A stretch of DNA of 64,000 nt. It comes from Archangium lansingense. GTDB lineage: Bacteria > Myxococcota > Myxococcia > Myxococcales > Myxococcaceae. The stretch is taken from the NCBI RefSeq assembly GCF_026626635.1, contig NZ_JAPNKA010000001.1:372001-436000 (forward strand), in the 5' to 3' direction. A model generated the notes under the pieces. That model was given only the letters and a program-made list of their open reading frames with translations, searched no databases and was not told where the DNA came from. The position numbers and the translations under genes are program-made. The first letter of the stretch is position 1, and the number at the start of each line of letters is the position of its first letter. Below are positions 23,856 through 32,951 of the stretch, one piece after another.

Positions 23856-26339
23856 ATGACCACGCCATTCGAGAGGCGCGAAGTCCGTATCGATCCAGGC
23901 TCGGAAGGTGTCTTCCGGCTCGTCGTCGTGCCCCACACCACCCTCACGCTCAAGCTGGCGGACTGGTCGGTGGACGGGCGCACCTACAAGTTCAAGCTGA
24001 CGGGCACGCACAAGAACCTGCCCGCCGGCACGAAGTGCCGCGTGCAGATCAAGACCAACTCCTTCGACATCTCCAAGGGGACCGACGTCAGCGACGTGCC
24101 CATGCAGATCAGCGGCACCAGCTGCCGGGTCGACGTGGAGTTCGATCTCTACAAGGCGGGGCTTTTCGGCGAGGGCCTCGCCGAGCTGAGCGTCTTCCCG
24201 GACTTCCCCTCCGCGCCCGAGTGCAAGGTCTCCGGCCCGATGCGGTTCACCAACACGCTGGGGGTGACGGGCGCGACCCCCGGAGAGGTCCGCCTGGGTC
24301 AGCTCCTCACGCTCGTGCCGAAGGTCCACGACCGGCTCGAGGGCGCCACGCTCCGGCTCTCCGTCTTCAGGGAAGGCACGGGCCAGACGCCCAATGCCCT
24401 GGCGTACTCCACCTTCGACTGGACCACGGAGGACAAGGAGGAGCGCCAATGGCAGGTCGGCTGCGCGACGAGCGAAGGCTCTACCCTGCTGACCTACCTC
24501 GGGACGGGCGAGGGCCCCTTCTCCTTCGATGTCCGGCTCGAGCTCGTGGATCCAGACGGGCTGAGCTACCTGCTGTGGGAGAAGGCCAAGGCCGTCTCGT
24601 TCCCGAAACCGAAGCTGGAGGTGTTCAAGCTCACCGACGGGCGCGCGGAAGTGAAGGTGTCGAACGTCGCTCCGAGCTTCATGCTCCCGTTGGAGCTGGG
24701 CCTCTGGGAGTACAAGCCCCTGGCGCCGCTGTCCTCCACCCCGCTCCAGGTGATGACGCCCATCACCCGCCCGGTGGAGCTGGTGCCCACCGACTGGGCC
24801 TCCTCCTTCCTGGTGTATGCCGCGGACATCTTCGGTCCCGCCACGGAGGAGAAGGAGGAGAAGCCGCACTTCCTCCTGCTGCGCATTCCCAAGACCCTGT
24901 CGGGCACCACCAGCTACGTGCCCGTCAGCTCGGTCATGGACTACGACCCCGCGCTGTTCCACACCTTCGACGACGACCAACTCTGGCTCGAGCCCCCCAA
25001 GACGGGAAAGAAGACCGCGACGAAGCAGGCCAAGACGCCCAGGGACCTGGCCACCGCGATTGCCTCCTCGGAGCTGGCCGAGCGGAAGATCGATCCGACC
25101 CGGACTCCCTTCTTCGGGCTGGCCTCGATTGGCGTGCAGGACAACAGCCTCTGCCTGACCTTCAAGCTCGCGGGGGATGCCGCGTATTGGAAGGCCGCGG
25201 CGCCCGCCTTCTCCATCTACGACGAGACGGAGCAGAAGGAGCTCGTCAAGCTCACCACGGCACCGGTGGACAACAACCCCCGGCTGCTCAAGGCACTCGT
25301 TCCCCTGTCGAACAAGAGCATCTTCAAGAAGAAGGTGGTCATCCGGGGGAAGATCACCAAACCCGAGGCGAAGCTGTGGGGTCAGGCCGTCGTCCCCCCG
25401 GTGATGCCTCCTGCCGCCTACGAGTGCGTTCCTTCCCTGGCCCATCCCCGGATGAGCCCCGTCGTGCTCGCGGATGACTCGTCGTACCTGCTGGCCCGCT
25501 GCCAGGCCAGCTACATCCCGAACGGCAAGCAGGACGGCAGCGTGCTGGCCTTCACCCTCTATGAGCTCCTGGCGGATCTCGAGAACCCGGTCCTGATGAC
25601 GCGGGTGAAGTTCCGCTACGACATCTCCAAGGGCGGAGGGGGATTGAGTGATGCCCAGGGCTTCCTGACGGCGCGCATCCTGGACACGGTCCTCGTCCGG
25701 CAGCTTCAGAGCGCTGGCCGGTACCTGCTGGAGGCCAGCGTGGTGGGGAACAAGGGGAAGGTCCTCTCCACCGACGTTCCCAAGGTGACCTACGAGTTCG
25801 GCGGCACGCGCCGCTCCGTCGCCGGTACGCTCATCTGGGGCGAGGTGGTGCCGCCCGAGTTCCGCAAGAAGGTGTTCGCCATCGCGGATGAGCTGAAGGT
25901 CAATCCGCAGTACCTGATGGCGTGCATGGCCTTCGAGACGGGTGGCGAGTTCAAGGCCAATACGCCGGGCAAGAGCAGCAATGCCTTTGGCCTCATCCAA
26001 TTCATGCCCACGGAAGATAACGAGAAGATTACCGGCGTGAAGGCGGAGGTGCTGCGGGCGATGACCGAGGTCGAGCAGCTCGACTACGTCCAGAAGTACT
26101 TCCGCCACTTCATGACCGAAAAGAAGAAGCCGCTCGTCACGCTCGGTGACGTCTACGCGTGCATCCTGTGGCCCGCTGGAATCGGCAAGGCGGATACGGA
26201 GATCTACTTCCGGGCGGGCGAGAAGGAATACGTGCCCAACAGCGGGCTGGACAAGGAGAAGAAGGGCTTCGTCACCAAGGCGGACGCCACGGCTCCGGTG
26301 AAGGATTGGCTCGATAGGGGCTGGGACTACCGGCTCTAG
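23856..26339 (+). CDS. Beta-sandwich repeat protein with C-terminal lytic-transglycosylase-like domain
   Basis: 827 residues starting five bases after the giant gene's stop. No signal peptide. Residues 1-660 are beta-rich, with several Ig-like segments (TLTLKLADWSVDGRTYKFKL; LEVFKLTDGRAEVKVSNVAP). Residues about 675-820 match the lysozyme/SLT fold used by phage and tail-associated muralytic enzymes: FAIADELKVNPQYLMACMAF then ETGGEF (catalytic Glu694), NAFGLIQFMP and YVQKYFRHF. This predicts cleavage of glycan strands. Tight spacing with the genes either side indicates one operon. It resembles phage-tail/T6SS-type cell-wall effectors in lacking a Sec signal. Confidence 0.85.
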   Translation: MTTPFERREVRIDPGSEGVFRLVVVPHTTLTLKLADWSVDGRTYKFKLTGTHKNLPAGTKCRVQIKTNSFDISKGTDVSDVPMQISGTSCRVDVEFDLYKAGLFGEGLAELSVFPDFPSAPECKVSGPMRFTNTLGVTGATPGEVRLGQLLTLVPKVHDRLEGATLRLSVFREGTGQTPNALAYSTFDWTTEDKEERQWQVGCATSEGSTLLTYLGTGEGPFSFDVRLELVDPDGLSYLLWEKAKAVSFPKPKLEVFKLTDGRAEVKVSNVAPSFMLPLELGLWEYKPLAPLSSTPLQVMTPITRPVELVPTDWASSFLVYAADIFGPATEEKEEKPHFLLLRIPKTLSGTTSYVPVSSVMDYDPALFHTFDDDQLWLEPPKTGKKTATKQAKTPRDLATAIASSELAERKIDPTRTPFFGLASIGVQDNSLCLTFKLAGDAAYWKAAAPAFSIYDETEQKELVKLTTAPVDNNPRLLKALVPLSNKSIFKKKVVIRGKITKPEAKLWGQAVVPPVMPPAAYECVPSLAHPRMSPVVLADDSSYLLARCQASYIPNGKQDGSVLAFTLYELLADLENPVLMTRVKFRYDISKGGGGLSDAQGFLTARILDTVLVRQLQSAGRYLLEASVVGNKGKVLSTDVPKVTYEFGGTRRSVAGTLIWGEVVPPEFRKKVFAIADELKVNPQYLMACMAFETGGEFKANTPGKSSNAFGLIQFMPTEDNEKITGVKAEVLRAMTEVEQLDYVQKYFRHFMTEKKKPLVTLGDVYACILWPAGIGKADTEIYFRAGEKEYVPNSGLDKEKKGFVTKADATAPVKDWLDRGWDYRL

Positions 26340-26359
26340 ATCGTGGGAAGGTGACGGGG

Positions 26360-27751
26360 ATGAGCTCCATGCGTCGTGTCTATCTGTCCTGTCTGGCCGC
26401 GGTGTTCCTGGCCGCGTGCCCCAAGGCCCCGGCCGGCCCTCCCCCTCCGGCCGAGCCCCGCCCCGAGCACCCGGGCGAGGCTCCCCCGCGCAGTGCAGGG
26501 CCCGAGGCGCCCGAGGCCGAGGCGTTGCTCGCGGCCGCGGAGAAATCCGGGCTGGACGTGCACGATCGGCTCGAGCACGCCGCTCGCGCGGCCACGCTCG
26601 CCCCGAAACACCCGGGGGCCCGGGCCGCGCTGCGCAAGCACTACCTGGACTATCAGTTCGACCGGCTGGCCGGACCTGGAGGTGGAGGCGGAGCTCCTCC
26701 CCTGGAGCGTCATCTCCCCTGCGCGAGCCCCGCGACACCCGACGGGTGTCTCGCCGATGCCCTCTTTCCCCAACGGCTGTTCGGCGCGAAGACGCTCGAG
26801 CGCCGGGACGGCTCGTTCGTGGGCGTGGGGGCCCGGGACGATCATCTGTACGTCGTCCGTGGGACGTCGCGCCCGGCCGAAGGCGGCCTCTCCTACGTCG
26901 TCCTCTCCCGCGCGTTCGAGGACGCGGATGCGCGGCTCGTCGCGGAGGCCCTGGGGCTGAAGGTTGCGGAGGGTTCCGTGGGCTCCCTCCGGTATGTCAC
27001 GGACGGTGAGCATGGCTACTCGCGCACGACGATAGGCTCTCGGCTGGAGGTCCGGGACGGAGCGCGGGAGCAGGTGCTGATCGACCTGCAGAAGCACATT
27101 CCTCCTGGCAAGGACGGAGAGATTCGCGCCGATCTGCGCGGCCAGCTCTCGCTCGCGCTGTTGTTCGTGGGCGATTTCGATCAGGACGGCCGCGATGACG
27201 CGCTCGTGTATGTCTCGACCGGGGGCAACTGCTGCGCGCCCTGCTACCTCTTCGCCAGTGTGCCGCGCGAAGGTGCGCCCGTCGTGACGGGGAATTTCTG
27301 TACCTGGCAGGCGCCGCCCCTGCTCGGAGAGGCGGAGGGGAAGCCCACCTTCACCATCACGGATGAAGAGGGAGAGAAGACCTTCGTGTTCGCGGAGCAC
27401 GAGGCCCGGCAGCTCTCGGTCCGCCCGCGCACCACCCTGGAGACGGTCTTCGAGTACACGGCCGACGAGCTCTGGAAGGTCGCGGACGAGCAGGGCCAGA
27501 GCCCGGACTTCACGACGGTGAACCTGAAGTACGACCTCGACGAGGACGGCCGCGCGGAGCGCATCGAGTGCAAGGGCTGGGTGCGCTGGAATGGGCTGCG
27601 GTGCAACGTCTACCGGGCGGACGGGCGGCAGATTGGCACATTCGGTGGGTGCAAGCGGGTGGGGGTCCTGTCCAGCAGGACGCAGGGAATGCACGACATG
27701 GTCTGTGATAAGGATGAGGTGTCCCGGTGGAACGGGACGGCCTACCCATGA
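26360..27751 (+). CDS. Lipoprotein with FG-GAP/EF-like acidic loops
   Basis: 463 residues. GGAAGG eight bases before the ATG at 26360. Signal peptide with lipobox FLAAC (Cys20), followed by a Pro-rich tether (residues 22-50), so it should sit on a membrane facing the periplasm. Two calcium-loop-like segments, VGDFDQDGRDDALVYVS and YDLDEDGRAERIECKG, resemble FG-GAP/dockerin-type loops. Four or more cysteines cluster in STGGNCCAPCYLF and NFCTW. It follows the transglycosylase-like gene by 20 bases. Its position and export make it a candidate protective (immunity-type) protein for the two muralytic neighbours, though nothing in the sequence proves that. Confidence 0.8.
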   Translation: MSSMRRVYLSCLAAVFLAACPKAPAGPPPPAEPRPEHPGEAPPRSAGPEAPEAEALLAAAEKSGLDVHDRLEHAARAATLAPKHPGARAALRKHYLDYQFDRLAGPGGGGGAPPLERHLPCASPATPDGCLADALFPQRLFGAKTLERRDGSFVGVGARDDHLYVVRGTSRPAEGGLSYVVLSRAFEDADARLVAEALGLKVAEGSVGSLRYVTDGEHGYSRTTIGSRLEVRDGAREQVLIDLQKHIPPGKDGEIRADLRGQLSLALLFVGDFDQDGRDDALVYVSTGGNCCAPCYLFASVPREGAPVVTGNFCTWQAPPLLGEAEGKPTFTITDEEGEKTFVFAEHEARQLSVRPRTTLETVFEYTADELWKVADEQGQSPDFTTVNLKYDLDEDGRAERIECKGWVRWNGLRCNVYRADGRQIGTFGGCKRVGVLSSRTQGMHDMVCDKDEVSRWNGTAYP

Positions 27752-27806
27752 AGGTTCGACCCGCCGGGTGAAGAGCGCTCCGGGTACGGAGGCTCGTGGA
27801 GGCAGT

Positions 27807-28808
27807 ATGGCGCGCGAAGAGCAGAAGGGGGGGGCGGCCGCGGTCCGCTCCATTCGGCATCGCCTGCGAGATGGGGAGATGGAGTATGTCCTGCTCGGGT
27901 TCCACGAGGCGCTGCCCGCGGGGTACGAGCCCGTGGCACTCGGTGACACGTGGCTGGCCGAGCGCCGGCTTCGAGAGCTGGCGCAGGACTACTTCAACTT
28001 GCGGGTGCTGCGAGAGCTGGTCTACAGCCAGGCCCTCTCGCGCCCGTACGAGCCGAGCACCGAGGAGCTCGTCGTGCGGCAGGCCGCCACGTTGTTCGCG
28101 CGCGGGCACCTGCGGTTGGCGCGGGCCCCCCTGCCCCGGATGCCGGGGGAGGTCAAAGCCCTCGAGAAGCAGAAAGCGTCCGAGCCTCCCGCTCCTGTCG
28201 AGGAGAAGCTGCGGTTGATGCTGCAGCTCGTCGATGACGTCTCCGAGGAGCCCGTCCCGGACGTGAAGCTGCGCGTCCTGCTCTCCGACGGCTCCGAGCA
28301 GCGGGTCACCACCGACGCCGAGGGGCGCATCGAGCTCTCGGATGTCCCCCAGGGGCGCGTCAAGGTGGCCTCGGTCCTCGAGGGCGCGACCCTGGCCAAG
28401 ACCGTGGCGTTCGTGAAGTCCGGCATCCTCCCGTCGTACCAGCAGGAGGCAAGCCGACGGAGCAAGGGCGCCGCCGCGGAGCTCTTCCTCGCGCGAGTCA
28501 TCGAGCACAAGGTCTCTGACGGCGAGACGCTGGAGAGCGTCGCTGAGTCGTATGGGCTGACCGTGGACCAGCTCGCGCGGTTCAATTGGGGCACGACCGA
28601 CTCCGAGGAGATCCAGCGGCGTCTGCTCTCCGACGTGGGTTGCACCTCGATGGACGACAGCGGCAAGTTCGTGCTCTCCAGCCTCGACGAGCCCGGCATC
28701 CTCTACGTCGCCCGTCCGTTGGAGATGGACTGGGTGACCCTGGAACTGCGCCACATCTGGCGGGTGAGGAAGATGGCGAAGCAGCGGGTGTATCTGTTCT
28801 CGGCCTGA
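27807..28808 (+). CDS. LysM domain protein of the peptidoglycan cassette
   Basis: 333 residues, strong GGAGG before the ATG at 27807, no signal peptide. Residues 15-110 form an all-helical unknown domain (YVLLGFHEALPAGYEPVALG). Residues 135-200 are a carboxypeptidase-regulatory-like beta-sandwich (DGSEQRVTTDAEGRIELSDV) of a kind often seen in VgrG-linked and phage-tail proteins. Residues 231-272 are a LysM: HKVSDGETLESVAESYGLTV...LARFN, which binds N-acetylglucosamine glycans. Last gene of the cassette, 55 bases after the lipoprotein. An adaptor or delivery role is likely but unproven. Confidence 0.85.
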   Translation: MAREEQKGGAAAVRSIRHRLRDGEMEYVLLGFHEALPAGYEPVALGDTWLAERRLRELAQDYFNLRVLRELVYSQALSRPYEPSTEELVVRQAATLFARGHLRLARAPLPRMPGEVKALEKQKASEPPAPVEEKLRLMLQLVDDVSEEPVPDVKLRVLLSDGSEQRVTTDAEGRIELSDVPQGRVKVASVLEGATLAKTVAFVKSGILPSYQQEASRRSKGAAAELFLARVIEHKVSDGETLESVAESYGLTVDQLARFNWGTTDSEEIQRRLLSDVGCTSMDDSGKFVLSSLDEPGILYVARPLEMDWVTLELRHIWRVRKMAKQRVYLFSA

Positions 28809-28814
28809 ACGGGT

Positions 28815-30470
28815 TCAACCCGGCCCGGGCTGCTCCACTTGGAAGCGGGTCACCGTTTCTCTGAGCTGACGCGCCCGGGCCTCCAGGTCCTCCACCGCCT
28901 TCGTGATTTGCTCCACGTTCATCGCTGACTCCACCGCCTGATTCGATAGCGCGTGGATTCGCAAGGTGAGCGTCTCGCCCGTCTCCGCCTGGGTGGCGTG
29001 CGCTCGCGCCGTGTCCTTCACCCTCCGCTGGATTTCCTCCGCCCCCGCGACAATCCGCTCCAGCGCCTTCCCCGTCTGATCCGACAGCGCCAGCCCCTCG
29101 TTCACCTTCAGCCGCCCCTGCTTCATCTGCCCCGCCACCGCCTCCGTCTCCGTCTGGCTCTGCTTCATCAGCGCCTGGATTCGCTCCGCCGCCGCCCGTG
29201 CCCGCTCCGCCAGATTGCGCACCTCCTGCGCCACCACCGCGAAGCCCTTCCCGTTCTCTCCCGCCCTCATCGCCTCGATGGACGTGTTCACCGCCAGCAC
29301 CCGCGTCTGGTCCGCTACGTCCGAGATGAGCTCCACCGCCTGCTCCACCTCCGCGCTCCACTCCGTCAGCCGCTCCACGCCTCTCCCCAGCCGCTCCACC
29401 ACCCGGGCGATCTCCTTCATCTTCTCGCCCGTCCCCCTCACCACCACTCCGCCCTCGCGCGCCACCTGCTCGTTCGTCTCCGCCGTCCGTGCCGTCAGCT
29501 CCGCCTGGCTCGCCCCCATCGCCAGTTCCTGCGTCATCCCCATCACCGCGTCCGTCATGTTCCGCAGTGATTTCGACTGCTCCTGCGCTGCCCGGCTCAG
29601 CCCGTCCGCCGAGCGGTGGATGTGCCTCGCGTCCGTCTCCGTCGCCCTCGACACCTCCCCCATCTCCCCCAGCATCTGCTGCACGTCCTCCACCATCGCG
29701 TTGAAGGCTCGGCCCAGGTCCCCCACCTCGTCGTGCGAGGGCGTCACCACCGTCACCCTCAAGTCCCCTCGCGCCACCCGCCCCGCTGCGTCCACCAGCG
29801 AGCGCATCGGCTTCAGCACTCGCCTCGAGAAGTACACCCCCGCCAGCCCCGCCAGCCCCACCCCCGACAGCAGCGCCACCCACAGCCGCCGCTGCACCGC
29901 CGCCACCTCGCGCTCGATGTCCTCCACGTACACGCCCGTCCCCAGCACCCATCCCCACGGCGCGAACAGCTTCACGTAGGACACCTTTGGAATCGGCTCC
30001 GGCTCGCGCGGACGCGTCGCCAGGTACTCCACCGCGCCCTCTCCCTCCTGGCGCGCCAGCTCCACGATGTCCACGAACACCCGCTTGCCCGTAACGTCCT
30101 GGTACCCCTTCATGTCCTCGCCGATTTGACCCGGTAGGAAGGGGTGCATCACCAGCCGTGTCTCCAGGTCGTTGATCCAGTAGTACTCGGCGTTCGCGTA
30201 GCGCAGGCCCTCGAGCATCGCCGCCGCCTTGTGCTGCGCTTCCCGCGGCGTCAGTTCGCCCGCTCGTACTCGCGCCTCGTACGACTCGAGGATGCCGTGG
30301 CCCGCCTCCACCAACTGCCGCACCGCGCGCACGCGATCGTCCCGCAGTTGCTGCCGGATGGCGGGTAGGACGTAGAACTGCTGCAACAGCAACAGCGGCA
30401 GTACGGCGATCAGCAGCGCCACGTAGAACTTCGTCAGCAGGCTGCGCCTTCGTCCAAGCCCGAGCGCCAT
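28815..30470 (-). CDS. Methyl-accepting chemotaxis protein with sCache-type sensor
   Basis: 551 residues. An N-terminal membrane helix (about 12-32), a periplasmic single-Cache domain with [19 protein letters not shown] and [12 protein letters not shown], a second helix (about 195-215), HAMP, then a long coiled-coil signalling domain. The hairpin tip is [20 protein letters not shown] then [21 protein letters not shown]; the usual QTN is QTR here and AAIEAA is TSIEAM, while the Glu and Arg trimer contacts remain. Methylation-type Glu/Gln pairs flank it. No che genes are adjacent, so it is an orphan receptor. Convergent with the LysM gene, six bases apart. Confidence 0.92.
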   Translation of the reverse strand: MALGLGRRRSLLTKFYVALLIAVLPLLLLQQFYVLPAIRQQLRDDRVRAVRQLVEAGHGILESYEARVRAGELTPREAQHKAAAMLEGLRYANAEYYWINDLETRLVMHPFLPGQIGEDMKGYQDVTGKRVFVDIVELARQEGEGAVEYLATRPREPEPIPKVSYVKLFAPWGWVLGTGVYVEDIEREVAAVQRRLWVALLSGVGLAGLAGVYFSRRVLKPMRSLVDAAGRVARGDLRVTVVTPSHDEVGDLGRAFNAMVEDVQQMLGEMGEVSRATETDARHIHRSADGLSRAAQEQSKSLRNMTDAVMGMTQELAMGASQAELTARTAETNEQVAREGGVVVRGTGEKMKEIARVVERLGRGVERLTEWSAEVEQAVELISDVADQTRVLAVNTSIEAMRAGENGKGFAVVAQEVRNLAERARAAAERIQALMKQSQTETEAVAGQMKQGRLKVNEGLALSDQTGKALERIVAGAEEIQRRVKDTARAHATQAETGETLTLRIHALSNQAVESAMNVEQITKAVEDLEARARQLRETVTRFQVEQPGPG

Positions 30471-30541
30471 CCCTCCCAGCCTAGGGCAAACCGGAGGGAA
30501 TGTTCAGGCGCCTACAGGCTGCTTCTCCTGGCGCTCGGGAC

Positions 30542-30820
30542 TCAGCACCGCGGCAGGTTCGCGTCCGGCGGGCAGTTCCACTCCGCGTGGCAGCACTCGC
30601 CCCCCTCGCGGCCACAGGGCAACTGGCACGTCTCCACCCAGTCACAGGGGTGGCGGCTCTCCAGTCCCACCGCCTGGGGTGCCGTCTCTTCCTCCACGGC
30701 CGCGCAGTCCCCCACGCCCAGCTCGCACCGCACTCCCGGCTGCCCATGCTCCCCGGACCGGGTCTCCACCGCCGTCACCGCCCCCAGGAGCATGCCCGCC
30801 AGGGTCACCAGACCAACCAT
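30542..30820 (-). CDS. Small secreted Cys-rich protein
   Basis: 92 residues. GAAGG five bases before the ATG at 30820; upstream GTG codons (30832, 30838) are alternatives. An N-terminal hydrophobic stretch MVGLVTLAGMLLGAVTA is a probable signal peptide. The mature part holds nine cysteines in about 60 residues, in the order C..C..C..C..C..CC..C..C, which suggests a disulfide-stabilised extracellular peptide or a small metal-binding protein. No family recognised. It ends 71 bases beyond the chemoreceptor start on the same strand. Confidence 0.6.
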   Translation of the reverse strand: MVGLVTLAGMLLGAVTAVETRSGEHGQPGVRCELGVGDCAAVEEETAPQAVGLESRHPCDWVETCQLPCGREGGECCHAEWNCPPDANLPRC

Positions 30821-31218
30821 CGTCGCCTTCACGACCACACCCCCGTGCTGATCGCGTGACTCGTCCCACCACCTCCGCCCCAGGGCCTCCCCCTGGGACG
30901 GTGCGTCATGATTCCTTCCCGCTGTCGACTTCGGCTCGCGCCTCGGGGCCTGATTCGCAACGCGGTCCCCGGGCGCCTCGCCCAGGGCCTTTATCTGCCC
31001 ATGGCGCGCCGCGCTGCGAAGGGGGTTGATCGGGGATTCCGCGACCTCGTCACCCAATGGGCGGAACGGGTGTCCGGCTGACGGCACTCGCCTGCCTGCC
31101 CGGGTGGGATGGTCTGACATCATCGGGCCTCTCCACACCGATACGAGATGGGAATTACTGGACGGCCCGAGGTGAACCTCGGAAATCTGAGGTCCTCAAG
31201 AGGTAGGAGATTACATCC
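30821..31218. other. Intergenic region, no gene seen
   Basis: 398 bases upstream of the Cys-rich peptide and of the toxin gene. Minus-strand open frames extend through it but lack family resemblance and show poor codon bias. The last 40 bases hold the AGGAG ribosome site of the toxin gene at 31206-31210. Base composition falls near 31130-31220, in line with the accessory patch that follows. Confidence 0.5.
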
Positions 31219-31778
31219 TTGAAACGTGTATGCCTCGTGTTGTGCGCACTGCTTCCACTCGTGACAGCAGGTGCTCGCCCGCGGAGTCTGTTGGAGGAGA
31301 CTCCTGTGCCCATGGAGTGGGGGCTCAAGGGGCACGGGATTGCCGGAAGAAAGGGGAGTGGGGGGCTTCCTCCCAAGAAGGCGCCGCCGGTTGTAGTCCA
31401 GCAGGGCACATCGGCTGTTCCCAAGGTGAATGGGCGCTTGCCGCGCAACAGCAAGTACGCGGGCAAGGTCTTCCCTCTCGAGAACTGCCCAAGGAGTTAC
31501 AGGCCAGGTACCCCAAGAGCATCCGCTTCACCGAGGACGGCTTTCCGGACTTCTCTCCCTATGCCCTCAAGACGGTGGGAGTCCCCTTTTCTGGAGACCG
31601 CAAGCGGGATGCGGTGGCCGCGAACGCCGCAGCGGGCTTCAAACACACTCCCACCGGATACACTTGGCACCACCATCAGGATGGAAGGACGATGCAACTC
31701 GTTCCCACGGACCTCCATCGTGCGATTTCTCATACGGGCGGGCATGCCGCTCAGAAGGCATTGGAGGTGGGCGAATGA
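31219..31778 (+). pseudogene. Frameshifted exported WHH/HNH-type nuclease toxin
   Basis: Two overlapping frames make one protein. Frame 1 starts at TTG 31219 (AGGAG nine bases before) and gives a signal peptide, MKRVCLVLCALLPLVTAGA, and a linker to YAGKVFPLEN near 31485. Frame 3 then continues LPKELQARYPKSIRFTEDGF to the end. The shift needs one extra base near 31485 (GAACTG for GAACCTG). The C-terminal domain GFKHTPTGYTWHHHQDGRTM then QLVPTDLHRAISHTGGHA matches the HNH/EndoVII 'WHH' nucleases of polymorphic toxins. The stop overlaps the immunity start (ATGA). It is either a dead gene or a sequencing error; the intact product would be about 186 residues. Confidence 0.8.
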
Positions 31779-32245
31779 GTGTGAGCATCGAGGACTCGTA
31801 TGCCCCCTTGTCTCCGAGGCAGCTCGAGGAGGCCGAGTCCAGGTTGGCCATTGAGTTGCCGCAGGAGTATCGGGCATTCCTGCTCGCCCACAATGGCGGC
31901 CGTCCCAGTCCTGATGCGTTCCAGATGGAAGGCAGATGGGAAATGGTGGACCGGTTTCTCGGCATCCACGAGGGTGAGCACGACAACCTGCTCGATTACG
32001 TGAAGGCTTATGCGGGCCGACTCCCAGCGGAGTTGCTACCGATTGCGCATGACGCCTTCGGGAACCTGATCTGCCTGGCGGTACGTGGACCTGAGCATGG
32101 TGGGGTGTATTTCTGGGACCACGAGTGGGAGGCCGGGAGAGGCGAGCCTCCGGGTTATGACAACGTCACCTGTGTCGCGGAGAGCCTGGATGCATTCCTG
32201 GCGTCCATGAGCGCCCTGCCAGACGAGGAGGATGTTCCTGCTTGA
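31775..32245 (+). CDS. SMI1/KNR4 (SUKH) family immunity protein
   Basis: 156 residues starting in a four-base ATGA overlap with the toxin stop, so it is translationally coupled. The SUKH pattern is clear: LSPRQLEEAESRLAIELPQE then YRAFLLAHNGGRPSPDAF, followed by LPIAHDAFGNLICLAVRGPE and VYFWDHEWE. SUKH proteins bind and neutralise nuclease toxins in the cytoplasm of self or kin. Its intact frame beside a frameshifted toxin is the usual pattern when a toxin decays while immunity is kept. Base composition is lower in GC than the flanking chromosome. Confidence 0.9.
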   Translation: MSVSIEDSYAPLSPRQLEEAESRLAIELPQEYRAFLLAHNGGRPSPDAFQMEGRWEMVDRFLGIHEGEHDNLLDYVKAYAGRLPAELLPIAHDAFGNLICLAVRGPEHGGVYFWDHEWEAGRGEPPGYDNVTCVAESLDAFLASMSALPDEEDVPA

Positions 32246-32348
32246 GCGGCGTGTGCTGCAATTCGTCTTTGAGCAGAAAACGATTGCCTTGTGAGGTCTG
32301 CGTGGGGGCTGGAGCTGCCCCTCACGCCGACACGGGATGCCCTTTGGA

Positions 32349-32912
32349 TCAAGCTGGACGCTTGGTAGGAAACGGCAACACGCGGGCAGCCGGCAGTTCT
32401 GCCGTCTCGGCGGCAGTCTCGTTCGTCAGCCGCGCGAGCGGGCCGATCACCTTTTCCTCCCACATCTTGAGAGTCAGCTTCTCGAGCTTGTCCTTGAGCT
32501 CGGAGTGGTCGTCGAACCACTTCTTGAGATGGGATGAAACGCGGTAGTTGAAGCCTGATCCACCACCCCATTCGCTCGCGCAGTTGAGCCAAAGTGTGGT
32601 GTCCTGCGTGAGCGGCGCTCGATAGACCTCGATCCCCACTGCATCCGCGAACGCTGTTCGCCACTGCTGCGCGCTCCGCTCGAGCTGCTCGAGCGTACGG
32701 TGCGCGAGAGCCAACTCGGGATTGGCCTTCAACGTATTCAGGAAGCCACTGAGGCGGGTGAAGAAGTCACGAGAACGAAGGAGGGCGTCCTGGGCAGCGC
32801 CTGTGCCAATAAGGTGGGGCAAGTTGAGCCCTGCCCACAACCCGTTGCGACGGGTTGCTGCCCATAGGGTCGAAGCGTAGCGTACACTCTCGACGGTGTT
32901 GGTCGCTTCCAC
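32349..32912 (-). CDS. Hypothetical protein, probably truncated at the N-terminus
   Basis: About 187 residues if the GTG at 32912 is used; no good ribosome site is seen and the open frame runs on into antisense of the M16 remnant. The protein is helical with many Trp, Leu and Arg: RRNGLWAGLNLPHLIG, FFTRLSGFLNTLKANPELAL, LTQDTTLWLNCASEWGGGSG, and a Glu-rich tail. No family is recognised. Its coding strand meets the amputated M16 gene at about 32940-32952, so the true N-terminus was probably lost in the same rearrangement. The gene is convergent with the SUKH gene. Confidence 0.5.
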   Translation of the reverse strand: MEATNTVESVRYASTLWAATRRNGLWAGLNLPHLIGTGAAQDALLRSRDFFTRLSGFLNTLKANPELALAHRTLEQLERSAQQWRTAFADAVGIEVYRAPLTQDTTLWLNCASEWGGGSGFNYRVSSHLKKWFDDHSELKDKLEKLTLKMWEEKVIGPLARLTNETAAETAELPAARVLPFPTKRPA

Positions 32913-32951
32913 GTAGGCGTGCTGTTCGCGGGTTTTCAGCACTCGATTGCC

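Noticed and set aside
23589..26738. 1049-residue minus-strand open frame
   Set aside because: Antisense to the giant and SLT-like genes; composition and lack of motifs mark it as a shadow.
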